Source: Rhizophagus prolifer
Taxonomy: Eukaryota; Glomeromycota; Glomeromycetes; Glomerales; Glomeraceae
Assembly: GCA_019425655.1 (NCBI GenBank)
Contig: NQWY01000012.1
Location: forward strand, 24,495-88,494
DNA: 64,000 bases
Reading direction: 5' to 3'
This document shows, piece by piece, positions 26,301 to 33,624 of the stretch (its first letter is position 1; every line of letters starts with the position of its first letter). The notes under the pieces are model-generated. The model saw nothing but the letters and a program-made list of their open reading frames with translations, did not search any database and was not told the DNA's origin. Made by a program: the position numbers and the translations under genes.

Positions 26301-26858
26301 CACGAAAAACAAAAGGATAATCCAACGTTCATTATCTTTTTCCAGATATTCATTTTCCCATTTGGTAATCAACCAGACAATCAATGCAATAAACATACTT
26401 GCCATTGCATAAACCTCGCCTTCTACCGCTGAAAACCAAAATGTATCCGAAAATGTAAAACATAAAGCACCAACTGCTCCTGCAAATAAGGTTGCAATTT
26501 CTTCGGCAATTGTAATATTTTCAAATTCTTTATTGAGTAATCGTCTTACAAGATGGGTAATCGTCCAGAATAAAAACAGAATTGTAAACGCACTGAACAA
26601 GGCCGACATCGCATTAATCACAAAAGAATAATGCTGACCGTCACCAAAAGAAAATAATGCAACAACGGCTCCAACCAGTTGGAAAAGTGCAGCTCCCGGT
26701 GCGTGTGTAACCTCCAATTTAACAGCGGAAGAAATGTATTCTCCACAATCCCAAAAACTGAAGTTGGGTTCTATGGTTGATAAATAAGTGATAAATGCAA
26801 TTACAAAAACTACCCATCCAAGAATAGTGTTCCATCGTTTAAAAGTCCAATTCTTCAT
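23373..26858 (-). CDS. glycosyltransferase family 117 (DUF2723) membrane protein
   Basis: The 1161-residue protein starts with LGWVVFVIAFITYLSTIEPNFSFWDCGEYISSAVKLEVTHAPGA, where the acidic DCGE follows the first helix as in GT-C enzymes. FSDTFWFSAVEGEVYAMASMF and about a dozen helices follow to residue 680. From about 690 a large soluble domain includes FVYGDNDTYPVWAIQETEEFRPDVKVVN and TPWNIDQVKRR. The end (about 970-1160) looks like TPR-type helices. This is the Bacteroidota DUF2723 family, thought to glycosylate exported proteins or lipids. The real donor and acceptor are unknown. It is a single gene. Confidence 0.85.
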   Translation of the reverse strand: MKNWTFKRWNTILGWVVFVIAFITYLSTIEPNFSFWDCGEYISSAVKLEVTHAPGAALFQLVGAVVALFSFGDGQHYSFVINAMSALFSAFTILFLFWTITHLVRRLLNKEFENITIAEEIATLFAGAVGALCFTFSDTFWFSAVEGEVYAMASMFIALIVWLITKWENEYLEKDNERWIILLFFVIGLSIGVHMMCMLALPAVCLIYYTRNYKFTWKSFLWANGITLVILAIVFKIIFPVIMTLFGKSEIFFVNGLGLPFHSGTVFAFVILSVLCYLFITYTRKTGKSLYQTVALSVVYMIIGFSCWLVIPIRAIANPPMNLNDPDNALGMLDYYNREQYGDWPTLYGQNYTAYLDPNGIEKNEDGSYKTEKTGDTYEKDATTGQYRKVGEKFNYVYSKEHVGFLPRMFSEDKSVMPNYISMYGAPDFTFNYGNEQISESPEAKQFFDELRQKYENGTIKMDDYLKAKQFGIINVQKPTLAQNLDYFITFQNYYYFGRYLLWNFAGRQNDVEGHMENTNGNFITGIPFIDNNIWGDQSEMPAKFQNESTVKFFMLPLILGLLGFFFQLNRDFGRFYAILSLFILTSVGIVFYTGMKPFEPRERDYAMVGSFYAFAIWIGLGVAAIYWLLQKKVKSKSAQIIVGVVLLGIPFMMGFQNYNVHDRSGRYTAYDYAYSSLKSLPKDGIMFVYGDNDTYPVWAIQETEEFRPDVKVVNFTLLSTPWNIDQVKRRTYNSMPVPSTLTHEDYREGSNDQVYMMTKDDWSNIFANLKDQGVPDTEFAAFRKYLTQDSITMKEAINFLKMKSPAKDEIVKMIFGEERYEKFNFLPVSKFVLPVNVNNAVKSGIITPAEAQKAEKQIVIDYKGSSMFKNNMMMLDILANFDWKRPINFSSGGIYDGSNLFFLSNYLKFDGFSYRLVPIKTEESSDGELGMVNADELYNIVKNYRWGNFKDLKVHFDETCTQNIVSYRSSASRAAEALVLKGEKQKAIEVLDLASREIPVSKYNDPRSLSSIVYAYIVAGQEQKGLKLAEDLKKGIFEEYDYYTRLSPKFQVYAARQMKTKPMEYSLVVGAVSDAYNKIGQKEKGYQYLIKSLNVIDKRFNTFIKDLQEMGKEKAFKKADDVQKVTSFYSYLFDIMKDYDTTYEAEKMDNITKQLMKVTQ

Positions 26859-27037
26859 ACGGAAAATGAAATATCGGCGAATTTAACGTTTTTGATTCAG
26901 TTATTTAAGTTTTTAACAAAAATTAAAATTTTGGTGCGCTTTTTGAAAATTGCAGAAAATCAGTTGAATTATTAATAATATTTTCAATGCAAAATCAGAT
27001 TCACAGCTCAAAAATAAAAACATTGCAATTTTTTTTT

Positions 27038-27045
27038 TATTTTTG
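27038..27045 (+). promoter_or_regulatory. -7 box (TATTTTTG) of the cysteate/cysteine synthase-like gene
   Basis: This exact consensus follows a T10 tract and lies 33 bp before the ATG at 27078. Confidence 0.5.
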
Positions 27046-27077
27046 CAGACAGTTTTTGAGAGAAAAAATGATATAAA

Positions 27078-28115
27078 ATGACGAATGTATACGATAATAT
27101 TCTTGGTTTGATTGGCAACTCACCGTTAGTCAAGTTAAATCAGGTTACCAAGGACATTCCTGCGACAGTATACGCTAAGTTGGAATCTTATAACCCAGGG
27201 CATTCTACAAAAGATAGAATTGCACTTCATATTATAGAAAATGCAGAAAGACAGGGAATCCTGAAATCAGATTCTGTAATCGTAGAAACCACTTCCGGAA
27301 ACACCGGTTTTTCTATTGCAATGGTTTGTATCGTCAAAGGTTACAAATGCATTCTTGCAGTTAGCGATAAAACAAAGGCTGAAAAAATCGCTTATCTAAA
27401 GGCACTTGGCGCAACAGTTTATGTTTGCCCGGCTTCAGTTCCTGCAGATGACCCAAGATCTTATTATGAAGTAGCTAAAAGAATTGCTGCGGAAACTCCT
27501 AATTCGGTTTACATCAATCAGTATTTCAACGAATTGAATATTGATGCACATTACCAAACCACAGGCCCTGAGATTTGGAAACAGACGGAAGGCAAAATAA
27601 CTCACCTTTTTGCCTGCACAGGAACTGGCGGAACGCTTTCCGGCTCCGCAAAATATCTGAAAGAACAAAATCCTGACATCAAAGTGATTGGTGTAGATGC
27701 GGATGGCTCTATCCTGAAAACTTACCACGAAACAGGAAAAATCAATAAAACAGAAATTCATCCTTATCAGATTGAAGGTCTTGGAAAGAATTTAATCCCG
27801 GGAGCACTTTTATTTGATACGATTGATGAATATGTACGAGTTAATGACGAGATGTCAGCTTACAGAACCCGAGAGATTGCTTTGAAGGAAGCAATAATGG
27901 GCGGTTACACAACTGGAGCAGTAACTCAGGCTTTGATTCAGTATGCCAATTCCCATGAGTTCAAAGAAGATGACTTGATAGTATTAATTTTTCCAGACCA
28001 TGGTTCCCGCTATATCACTAAAGTATACAGCGACAAATGGATGGAAGAACAAGGCTTTATCAACAACTGTTTTCACAACTATGATGAAGTTTTCAAAACA
28101 GAAATCATCAAATAA
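27078..28115 (+). CDS. capA: PLP-dependent cysteine-synthase-like enzyme, probable cysteate synthase
   Basis: The 345-residue fold-type II PLP enzyme has the Schiff-base lysine in NPGHSTKDRIA, the substrate loop TTSGNTG and the phosphate loop TGTGGT. It resembles the catalytic core of cystathionine beta-synthase/O-acetylserine sulfhydrylase without CBS domains. Directly downstream is an alpha-oxoamine synthase that looks like the capnine enzyme CapB. In the published capnine pathway CapA makes cysteate from O-phosphoserine and sulfite, so that role is inferred mainly from context. An ordinary cysteine or cystathionine synthase remains possible. A hairpin with a T-run separates it from capB. 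Confidence 0.6.
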   Translation: MTNVYDNILGLIGNSPLVKLNQVTKDIPATVYAKLESYNPGHSTKDRIALHIIENAERQGILKSDSVIVETTSGNTGFSIAMVCIVKGYKCILAVSDKTKAEKIAYLKALGATVYVCPASVPADDPRSYYEVAKRIAAETPNSVYINQYFNELNIDAHYQTTGPEIWKQTEGKITHLFACTGTGGTLSGSAKYLKEQNPDIKVIGVDADGSILKTYHETGKINKTEIHPYQIEGLGKNLIPGALLFDTIDEYVRVNDEMSAYRTREIALKEAIMGGYTTGAVTQALIQYANSHEFKEDDLIVLIFPDHGSRYITKVYSDKWMEEQGFINNCFHNYDEVFKTEIIK

Positions 28116-28135
28116 AATTTAAACACAAAATTCAT

Positions 28136-28162
28136 AACCTTTTGTCATACAAAAGGTTTTTT
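28136..28162 (+). terminator. terminator/attenuator between capA and capB
   Basis: AACCTTTTGT-CAT-ACAAAAGGTT is a perfect 10-bp stem with a 3-nt loop, followed by TTTT. It stands between two genes that otherwise look like an operon, so capB either has its own promoter or depends on partial read-through. Confidence 0.75.
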
Positions 28163-28190
28163 CAATCAATAAAAATATCAGTTAGAAAAA

Positions 28191-29462
28191 ATGGACATTT
28201 TTGAAAGAATAAAACAAAATCCAGGTCCGCTGGGACAATTTGCAGATTATGGTGAAGGATACTATATTTTCCCAAGATTAGAAGGACCAATTGGACCGAG
28301 AATGAAGTTTCAGGGGAAAGAGGTTATTTTTTGGAGTGCTAATGATTATTTGGGTATGTGTAATCATCCCGAAGTTTTGGAAGCTGATGCCAAAGCCGCT
28401 GCAGAGTTTGGAATGTTTTATCCGATGGGAGCCAGAGCAATGTCCGGAGAAACTGAACAGCATTTGCAATTGGAAAGAGAATTGGCGGATTTCGTTAAGA
28501 AAGACTCTGCTTATCTTTTGAATTTCGGTTACCAGGGAATGGTTTCTACGATTGACGCTTTGGTCTCAAGAAATGACGTGATTGTTTATGATGTAGACTC
28601 TCACGCTTGTATCGTGGACGGTGTCAGACTGCACGCTGGAAAACGTTTCACTTACAGACACAATGATATCGAAAGTTTTGAAAAGAACTTAATCAGAGCT
28701 CAAAAGGTCACTGAAGAAACAGGCGGCGGAATTTTAGTAATTACCGAAGGTGTTTTCGGAATGCGAGGACAACAAGGTAAACTGAAAGAGATCTGCGCGC
28801 TTAAAGACAAATATAAATTCAGAATCCTGGTTGACGATGCTCACGGATTTGGAACATTGGGAGAAACCGGAGCCGGAGCTGGAGAAGAGCAAGGCTGCCA
28901 GGATCAGATTGATGTTTATTTCTCTACGTTTGCTAAGTCTATGGCTGGTTTCGGAGCATTCTTAGCTGGAGACAAAGAGATTATCCGTTATTTGAAATTC
29001 AACCTGAGATCTCAGATTTTTGCTAAATCTCTGACAATGCCAATGGTAATCGGAGGTTTGAAAAGATTGGAACTGTTGAGAACAAGACCGGAAATCAAGG
29101 CTAAGCTTTGGGAAAATGTTGAAAAACTTCAAGGTGGATTGAAAAAAATCGGATATAATCTTGGTGACACCAACACTTGTGTAACGCCGGTTTTTATCCA
29201 GGGAACACCTGTTGAAGCGACTTTATTAGTTAAAGAATTAAGAGAAGATTACGGAATTTTCACATCTGTTGTGGTTTATCCGGTAATTCCAAAAGGAATG
29301 ATTCTTCTTAGATTAATTCCAACCGCTTCTCATACCGATGCTGAAATCAACGAAACCCTTGCAGCTTTCGAATCGATTTACAACAAATTAGCAAGCGGTT
29401 ATTACAAAGAAGCTGAAGCTAAATTATTGAAAGAGCAAAACTTAGAATTTAAGCCAATTTAA
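28191..29462 (+). CDS. capB: alpha-oxoamine synthase, probable cysteate fatty-acyltransferase
   Basis: The 423-residue PLP enzyme of the alpha-oxoamine synthase family (relatives: serine palmitoyltransferase, KBL, BioF) has SANDYLGM, GARAMSGETEQH, LNFGYQGMVSTIDAL, DSHACIVDGVRL, LVDDAHGFGTLGETG and the Schiff-base lysine in TFAKSMAGFG. Its extended N terminus and its place after a cysteate-synthase-like gene fit CapB. CapB condenses cysteate with a fatty acyl thioester to 3-ketocapnine, the first committed step of sulfonolipid synthesis in gliding flavobacteria. A KBL role paired with the threonine dehydrogenase at 46.4 kb is an alternative but is less likely from context. Confidence 0.68.
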   Translation: MDIFERIKQNPGPLGQFADYGEGYYIFPRLEGPIGPRMKFQGKEVIFWSANDYLGMCNHPEVLEADAKAAAEFGMFYPMGARAMSGETEQHLQLERELADFVKKDSAYLLNFGYQGMVSTIDALVSRNDVIVYDVDSHACIVDGVRLHAGKRFTYRHNDIESFEKNLIRAQKVTEETGGGILVITEGVFGMRGQQGKLKEICALKDKYKFRILVDDAHGFGTLGETGAGAGEEQGCQDQIDVYFSTFAKSMAGFGAFLAGDKEIIRYLKFNLRSQIFAKSLTMPMVIGGLKRLELLRTRPEIKAKLWENVEKLQGGLKKIGYNLGDTNTCVTPVFIQGTPVEATLLVKELREDYGIFTSVVVYPVIPKGMILLRLIPTASHTDAEINETLAAFESIYNKLASGYYKEAEAKLLKEQNLEFKPI

Positions 29463-29485
29463 TGTGGTTTGAATTCTTATTAAAT

Positions 29486-29517
29486 AAAACGCCTAAACAA
29501 AATTGTTTAGGCGTTTT
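29486..29517. terminator. bidirectional terminator
   Basis: A perfect stem of about 14 bp (AAAACGCCTAAACA and its complement) carries A and T tracts on its outer sides. It lies between convergent capB and the serine hydrolase gene. Confidence 0.88.
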
Positions 29518-29538
29518 TATTTTATCAAATCAACTTTT

Positions 29539-31074
29539 CTAATTAATCTTCTTCAAATCCAAATCCTCAAAATCAAAACTAAAATCCGTCACATCAGAAA
29601 TCGGTTTCATTTTCGCAGAAACCGCTTTTCCGTTTTCATCAAAATTCAAAATAAAAAACGCATCGGCATCGTAACTTCTGTCATCCCATTTCGCCACAAA
29701 AGAATTCGCAGAATAGGGAATCAAATCACCTTTAAGTCTTGGAGAAGATTTAGAAATAATTCTATAGCCTTTGCCTTGTTTAGAAACCTCAACAATCCCG
29801 AACCAATCATCTTTGTACCAGCCGATAAATTGGTCGTCTTTCAAATCAGATTTGAACTTCGAAGCTTTATCATAAACATCTTTCTTCTGCTTGGCAAAAG
29901 TCTCTTCATTCTTCTTATTTCTGTCGCCATAAAGCTTCAGCCAATCACGGTTTTCAAAACCTAGATATGCATCCTTCACAGAATTGGTAATCGTCGAGAA
30001 AGCTGCGCCAGATTGTTGATTCGTCAAAACTACAATTCCCAGTTTCAAATCCGGAATCAATGTAAAATGGGTTACCGTTCCTATCAAACCTCCGGAATGC
30101 TGAACCTGCAAATGACCTTTAACATCGCTCAAAAACCAGCCCAATCCATACCCATAAAAATGCGTATCATAAGGCGAAGTCAATCCAACTTTATCCGGAA
30201 TCTGAAGACTCCACAATTCGTGAGCATTTTTTTCAGAAACCAAACGTTTCCCGTCTTTGGTCACAAATCCATTCAGAAGAAAATTGGCCCAAGTCGTCAT
30301 ATCTTGGATGTTACTCATAATGCCACCTGCAGCGTTCGCCGTTTCGTTCCAGTCGTGTGGAACAGCAATCGCTTTCCCATCAACCGGAGCGTGCGCATCA
30401 ATGATATTCTGAGAATTTTTCGCTCTATTATAAGAACCGAAACTCGCTGTCATCCCGACAGGTTTCATAATTCTCTGCTCGATAAAATCTGCCCATTGCA
30501 AACCGGAAACTCTATGAATCACTTCTCCGGCAACAATGAACATGATATTATTATAATCCAAAGTTGTTCTGAAAGGATTTTCCGGCTTGAGGAATCTTAC
30601 ATTATGAACAATATCATTCACTGTCAAATTACCACCTTCCGGAAAAAACATTAGATCGCCTTGTCCCAATCCCAATCCTGCTCTATGCGTAATCAAATCT
30701 TTTATCGTTACATTTTGAGAAACGTAAGGGTCAGCCATCTGGAATTCCGGTATGTATTTGGTCACTTTATCATCCCAATTGAGTTTGCCTTCGTCTGCTA
30801 AAATGGCAAGAGCTGTACAGGTAAAACCTTTACTGTTAGAAGCAATACCAACCAGGGTATTGGCGTCCATCGGCTGATTATTGTTGAGCGAGCGAACACC
30901 AAAACCTTTCGCATAAATTAGTTTTCCATCTTTCACAACGCCAACAGACATTCCCGGAACATCAAAAGTTTTAAGAGAATTTTGAATAAGTTCATCCAGT
31001 TTTTTTTCCTCAATCTGAGCATTGATAAAGACAAAAGAGAAAAGTAAAAAGAAAAAAGATATTGATTTATACAT
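29539..31074 (-). CDS. exported serine hydrolase, beta-lactamase class C/PBP fold
   Basis: The protein (511 residues from the ATG at 31074, MYKSISFFFLLFSFVFINAQ) has a signal peptide. Its catalytic Ser-x-x-Lys is SNSK, the YxN motif is DYNN, and the third motif is HSGG (in place of KTG). Domain order is a penicillin-binding-protein-like domain to about residue 370, then a DUF3471-like C-terminal beta domain. Such proteins are periplasmic or secreted peptidases/esterases. True beta-lactamase activity is not implied, since class C enzymes usually have KTG. It is divergent from tag across the tandem-repeat region. Confidence 0.88.
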   Translation of the reverse strand: MYKSISFFFLLFSFVFINAQIEEKKLDELIQNSLKTFDVPGMSVGVVKDGKLIYAKGFGVRSLNNNQPMDANTLVGIASNSKGFTCTALAILADEGKLNWDDKVTKYIPEFQMADPYVSQNVTIKDLITHRAGLGLGQGDLMFFPEGGNLTVNDIVHNVRFLKPENPFRTTLDYNNIMFIVAGEVIHRVSGLQWADFIEQRIMKPVGMTASFGSYNRAKNSQNIIDAHAPVDGKAIAVPHDWNETANAAGGIMSNIQDMTTWANFLLNGFVTKDGKRLVSEKNAHELWSLQIPDKVGLTSPYDTHFYGYGLGWFLSDVKGHLQVQHSGGLIGTVTHFTLIPDLKLGIVVLTNQQSGAAFSTITNSVKDAYLGFENRDWLKLYGDRNKKNEETFAKQKKDVYDKASKFKSDLKDDQFIGWYKDDWFGIVEVSKQGKGYRIISKSSPRLKGDLIPYSANSFVAKWDDRSYDADAFFILNFDENGKAVSAKMKPISDVTDFSFDFEDLDLKKIN

Positions 31075-31196
31075 TTTAAAAAAGCTTTGCACGAAGATAA
31101 GAAATTGTTAATTCTAATCCTTAATCATATTCACAGTTGATTAAACAATATTTCAAACCAGATATCATTGTTAAATTTTAAACTTTGACTGATAAT

Positions 31197-31385
31197 CTAC
31201 TTAAGATCTTTGATTATCTACTTATTACCTTTGACTGTCTACTGAACTCGTCTGAATGCTCACTAAAGACCCCTGACTATCTACTCAAGTCTTCTGACTA
31301 CTTACTTAACTCTTCTGAATGCTTATTGAAGACCTCTGACTGTCTACTCAACTCTTTCTTTTGTTTACTTTACTCTTCCTTTTAC
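31197..31385. repeat. tandem array of nine 21-bp units
   Basis: Nine consecutive units of exactly 21 bp share the pattern CTACTnAAgnC-TTCTGACT-nn, for example CTACTCAAGTCTTCTGACTA plus C (31281-31301). Units contain a short dyad AGTC-TTCT-GACT. The last two units are decayed to T-rich text. The array fills the space between the divergent serine hydrolase and tag genes. A 69-codon frame through it (31185-31394) reads as LL-x-x-S-D/E-Y/C heptads purely because 21 is a multiple of three. Confidence 0.85.
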
Positions 31386-31422
31386 CTATTTTAGGGAAAT
31401 TTTAATAACCGGTAAAAAAAAT

Positions 31423-31430
31423 TACCTTTA
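31423..31430 (+). promoter_or_regulatory. candidate -7 box (TACCTTTA) for tag
   Basis: This one-mismatch TAnnTTTG sequence lies 23 bp before the tag ATG and downstream of the tandem array. Confidence 0.35.
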
Positions 31431-31452
31431 CATTCAATTTTAAAAATATAAG

Positions 31453-32001
31453 ATGTCATACTGCCAAGCCATAGAAACAATGCAGCCCGAAGACCGGAAA
31501 GCGTTGCACAAAAACTACCACGATAATCATTATGGTTTTCCGATTCACAATGATGATGAATTGTTTGGAAGACTCATAATGGAAATCAATCAGGCTGGAT
31601 TGAGTTGGGAAACGATTCTCAAAAAGGAAGATTCTTTCCGAAAAGCCTACAGCAATTTCAGTATCGAGAAAATTGCCGCTTACACAGAAAAAGACCGGGA
31701 GAGATTATTGGCTGACCCGGGAATCATCAGAAACAAACTCAAAGTCAATGCAGCCATAGAAAACGCCAAAACCATTTTGGAACTCAAAAAGGAATTTGGC
31801 TCATTCGAAAAATGGCTGGAACATCATCATCCGAAAACAAAGGAAGAATGGGTAAAACTGTTCAAAAAAACCTTTAGATTCACAGGCGGCGAAATCGTCG
31901 GTGAGTTTCTGATGAGTATTGGTTTTCTGAAAGGCGCACATTCCGACGATTGCAAAATCAATGAAAAGATTTTTGCTGCGAATCCGAAGTGGAAAGAATA
32001 A
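31453..32001 (+). CDS. tag: DNA-3-methyladenine glycosylase I
   Basis: The 182-residue protein shows Tag features: Cys4 in MSYCQA, HDNHYGFPIHNDDELFGRLIMEINQAGLSWETILKK (base-binding pocket with Trp and Glu), and the zinc-binding HSDDC near the end (residues in GAHSDDC). The helix-hairpin-helix-type fold removes 3-methyladenine from alkylated DNA. Length is normal. The DNA immediately after the stop is an inverted-repeat element. Confidence 0.95.
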   Translation: MSYCQAIETMQPEDRKALHKNYHDNHYGFPIHNDDELFGRLIMEINQAGLSWETILKKEDSFRKAYSNFSIEKIAAYTEKDRERLLADPGIIRNKLKVNAAIENAKTILELKKEFGSFEKWLEHHHPKTKEEWVKLFKKTFRFTGGEIVGEFLMSIGFLKGAHSDDCKINEKIFAANPKWKE

Positions 32002-32157
32002 ACCACAAAAGTCACAAAAGAAAGTGGTGAAAAATTCAATGAAATATTTTGAGCATTTAGTTTGTCATTCCGTAGGAATCTAAGCAAACTCTGTAGGGAT
32101 TCCTACGGAATGACAAAATTGTGTTTTTGATTTTCAAACTTTTGTGCCTTTGTGGTT
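32001..32157. repeat. inverted-repeat bounded intergenic element (157 bp)
   Basis: The left end AACCACAAAAGTCACAAAAG is almost the exact reverse complement of the right end CTTTTGTGCCTTTGTGGTT. Inside, a perfect 20-bp inverted repeat (32061-32080 and 32098-32117, core TCATTCCGTAGGAATC) has a 17-nt loop. No coding potential is seen. It has the shape of a small non-autonomous mobile element or REP-like unit and lies between tag and the UMP synthase gene. Confidence 0.75.
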
Positions 32158-32172
32158 AATAAAAATTAGCCT

Positions 32173-32180
32173 TAAATTTG
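32173..32180 (+). promoter_or_regulatory. -7 box (TAAATTTG) of the UMP synthase gene
   Basis: An exact TAnnTTTG match lies 21 bp before the ATG at 32201. Confidence 0.5.
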
Positions 32181-32200
32181 TCGAAATCTAAAGAAAGTCA

Positions 32201-33559
32201 ATGGAAAGTAAAAAAGAATTCTTCCTCGAGTGTTACAAACTCGGGATCATCAAGTTTGGGCGTTTTACACTGAAAAGCGGAATAGAAAGTCCGTTTTATG
32301 TGGATTTGCGGCCACTCGCTTCTGATCCGAAAATCCTGAAAAAACTAGCTAATTATCTCTTGGAAATGTTGCCGCTGGATAATTTTGATATCATCTGTGG
32401 TGTTCCTTACGCCGCGCTTCCAATGGCGACAGCAATGTCGCTGGAAAGTTATCTCCCATTAATTATTAAGAGAAAAGAAGCCAAAGCTTACGGAACAAAA
32501 AAACTGATTGAGGGAATCTACGAGAAAGGACAAAACTGTCTATTGGTAGAAGATGTCATCACCTCCGGAAAATCTTTGGTAGAAACCATTGATGAGGTTG
32601 AAAATGAAGGCATCAAGGTTTCTGACATTGTTGTAGTTCTTGATAGACAGCAAGGCGGAAAAGAAAAACTAGAAGCTAAAGGTTACAAAGTTCATTCGCT
32701 TTTCAATATCTCTGAGGTTGTGGAAATCCTGAGAGAAGTTAATTACATCGATGATGAGGAAGTATCGAGAATCAGAGATTTTGTGAACGGAAACCAAGTG
32801 GTTTTTGAAGAGAAAAAACGTCTGTCTTACGAACAAAAACTGGAAGTAGCGGAACATTCTTTTGCTAAGAAAATCCTTGAAATCGCTATTGAAAAAAGAT
32901 CAAACTTAATTGCATCGGCAGATTTTATTACCACAAAAGAATTATTGGATTTCGCTGACATTGTTGGTCCTCACATTGTGGCTCTTAAAACTCATATCGA
33001 TATTCTGAACGATTTTGATGCTGACGAAACCATTCTTCCGCTCAAAGATTTAGCAACGAAACATAATTTCCTTTTGATGGAAGACCGGAAATTTGCTGAT
33101 ATCGGGAACACTCAGGAACTGCAGTTTTCTTACGGAACTTATAAGATTTCCAACTGGGCAGATCTGGTAACATCTCACGTGATCGGCGGAAGCAAAAGCT
33201 TAGATTGCTTTATTAATGTTGGTGTGGTTGCGATTTTAGGAATGTCTTCTCAAGGCACTTTAACCGATGCTCATTATCGTGAAGAAGCTTTGAAAATCAT
33301 AGAGAATCATCCAAGTATAATCGGCTGTGTAGCACAAAATCAAGTTTCTGACCAAATCTTATTGTTTACACCAGGTGTGAATTTGGGTGCAAGTGGCGAT
33401 GACAAAGGCCAGCAATACAATTCTCCGGAACATGTGATTAAAAATTACGGTACCGATTTCATCATCGTTGGACGCGGCATCTATAAAGCAGACGAGCCGG
33501 AACAAGAAGCTTTACGTTACAAAAACGAAGGCTGGAAAGCTTATCAGGATTCTTTGTAA
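32201..33559 (+). CDS. pyrEF: bifunctional UMP synthase: orotate phosphoribosyltransferase + OMP decarboxylase
   Basis: The 452-residue protein fuses two activities. Residues about 1-200 are OPRT with the PRPP loop CLLVEDVITSGKSL and FTLKSGIESPFYVDLR. Residues about 215-450 are OMP decarboxylase with the catalytic Lys/Asp array DRKFADIGNT and VGRGIY near the end. Together they convert orotate to UMP, the last two steps of de novo pyrimidine synthesis. The order OPRT-OMPDC and the ADIGNT-type decarboxylase are those of eukaryotic UMP synthase. No separate pyrE or pyrF is seen nearby. Confidence 0.93.
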   Translation: MESKKEFFLECYKLGIIKFGRFTLKSGIESPFYVDLRPLASDPKILKKLANYLLEMLPLDNFDIICGVPYAALPMATAMSLESYLPLIIKRKEAKAYGTKKLIEGIYEKGQNCLLVEDVITSGKSLVETIDEVENEGIKVSDIVVVLDRQQGGKEKLEAKGYKVHSLFNISEVVEILREVNYIDDEEVSRIRDFVNGNQVVFEEKKRLSYEQKLEVAEHSFAKKILEIAIEKRSNLIASADFITTKELLDFADIVGPHIVALKTHIDILNDFDADETILPLKDLATKHNFLLMEDRKFADIGNTQELQFSYGTYKISNWADLVTSHVIGGSKSLDCFINVGVVAILGMSSQGTLTDAHYREEALKIIENHPSIIGCVAQNQVSDQILLFTPGVNLGASGDDKGQQYNSPEHVIKNYGTDFIIVGRGIYKADEPEQEALRYKNEGWKAYQDSL

Positions 33560-33624
33560 TTTTAACAATATAACATCTCGCTTCATCAGAAAAAAGTAGT
33601 AGTTTTAGTTACTTATATTTTTTG

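Noticed and set aside
28191-29462. KBL (2-amino-3-ketobutyrate CoA ligase) working with the threonine dehydrogenase at 46.4 kb
   Set aside because: Not excluded, but the gene lies next to a cysteate/cysteine-synthase-like gene and 17 kb from the dehydrogenase, and its N terminus is longer than usual for KBL, so CapB is the better reading.
29503-30654. Two long plus-strand frames (153 and 213 residues) opposite the serine hydrolase
   Set aside because: Both are Arg/Ile/Phe-rich shadows of a well-supported exported hydrolase gene.
29539-31074. Antibiotic-resistance beta-lactamase
   Set aside because: The fold is of the class C/PBP type, but the third motif is HSGG rather than KTG and there is a DUF3471-like tail, as in general serine hydrolases.
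31197-31385. CRISPR array
   Set aside because: The units are contiguous with no unique spacers, and no cas genes are nearby.
31185-31394. 69-residue heptad-repeat ORF (LLxxSDY)
   Set aside because: It is the automatic result of a 21-bp tandem repeat read in one frame. The units are degenerate at DNA level without codon bias, and no promoter box precedes the ATG. Kept as a repeat feature.
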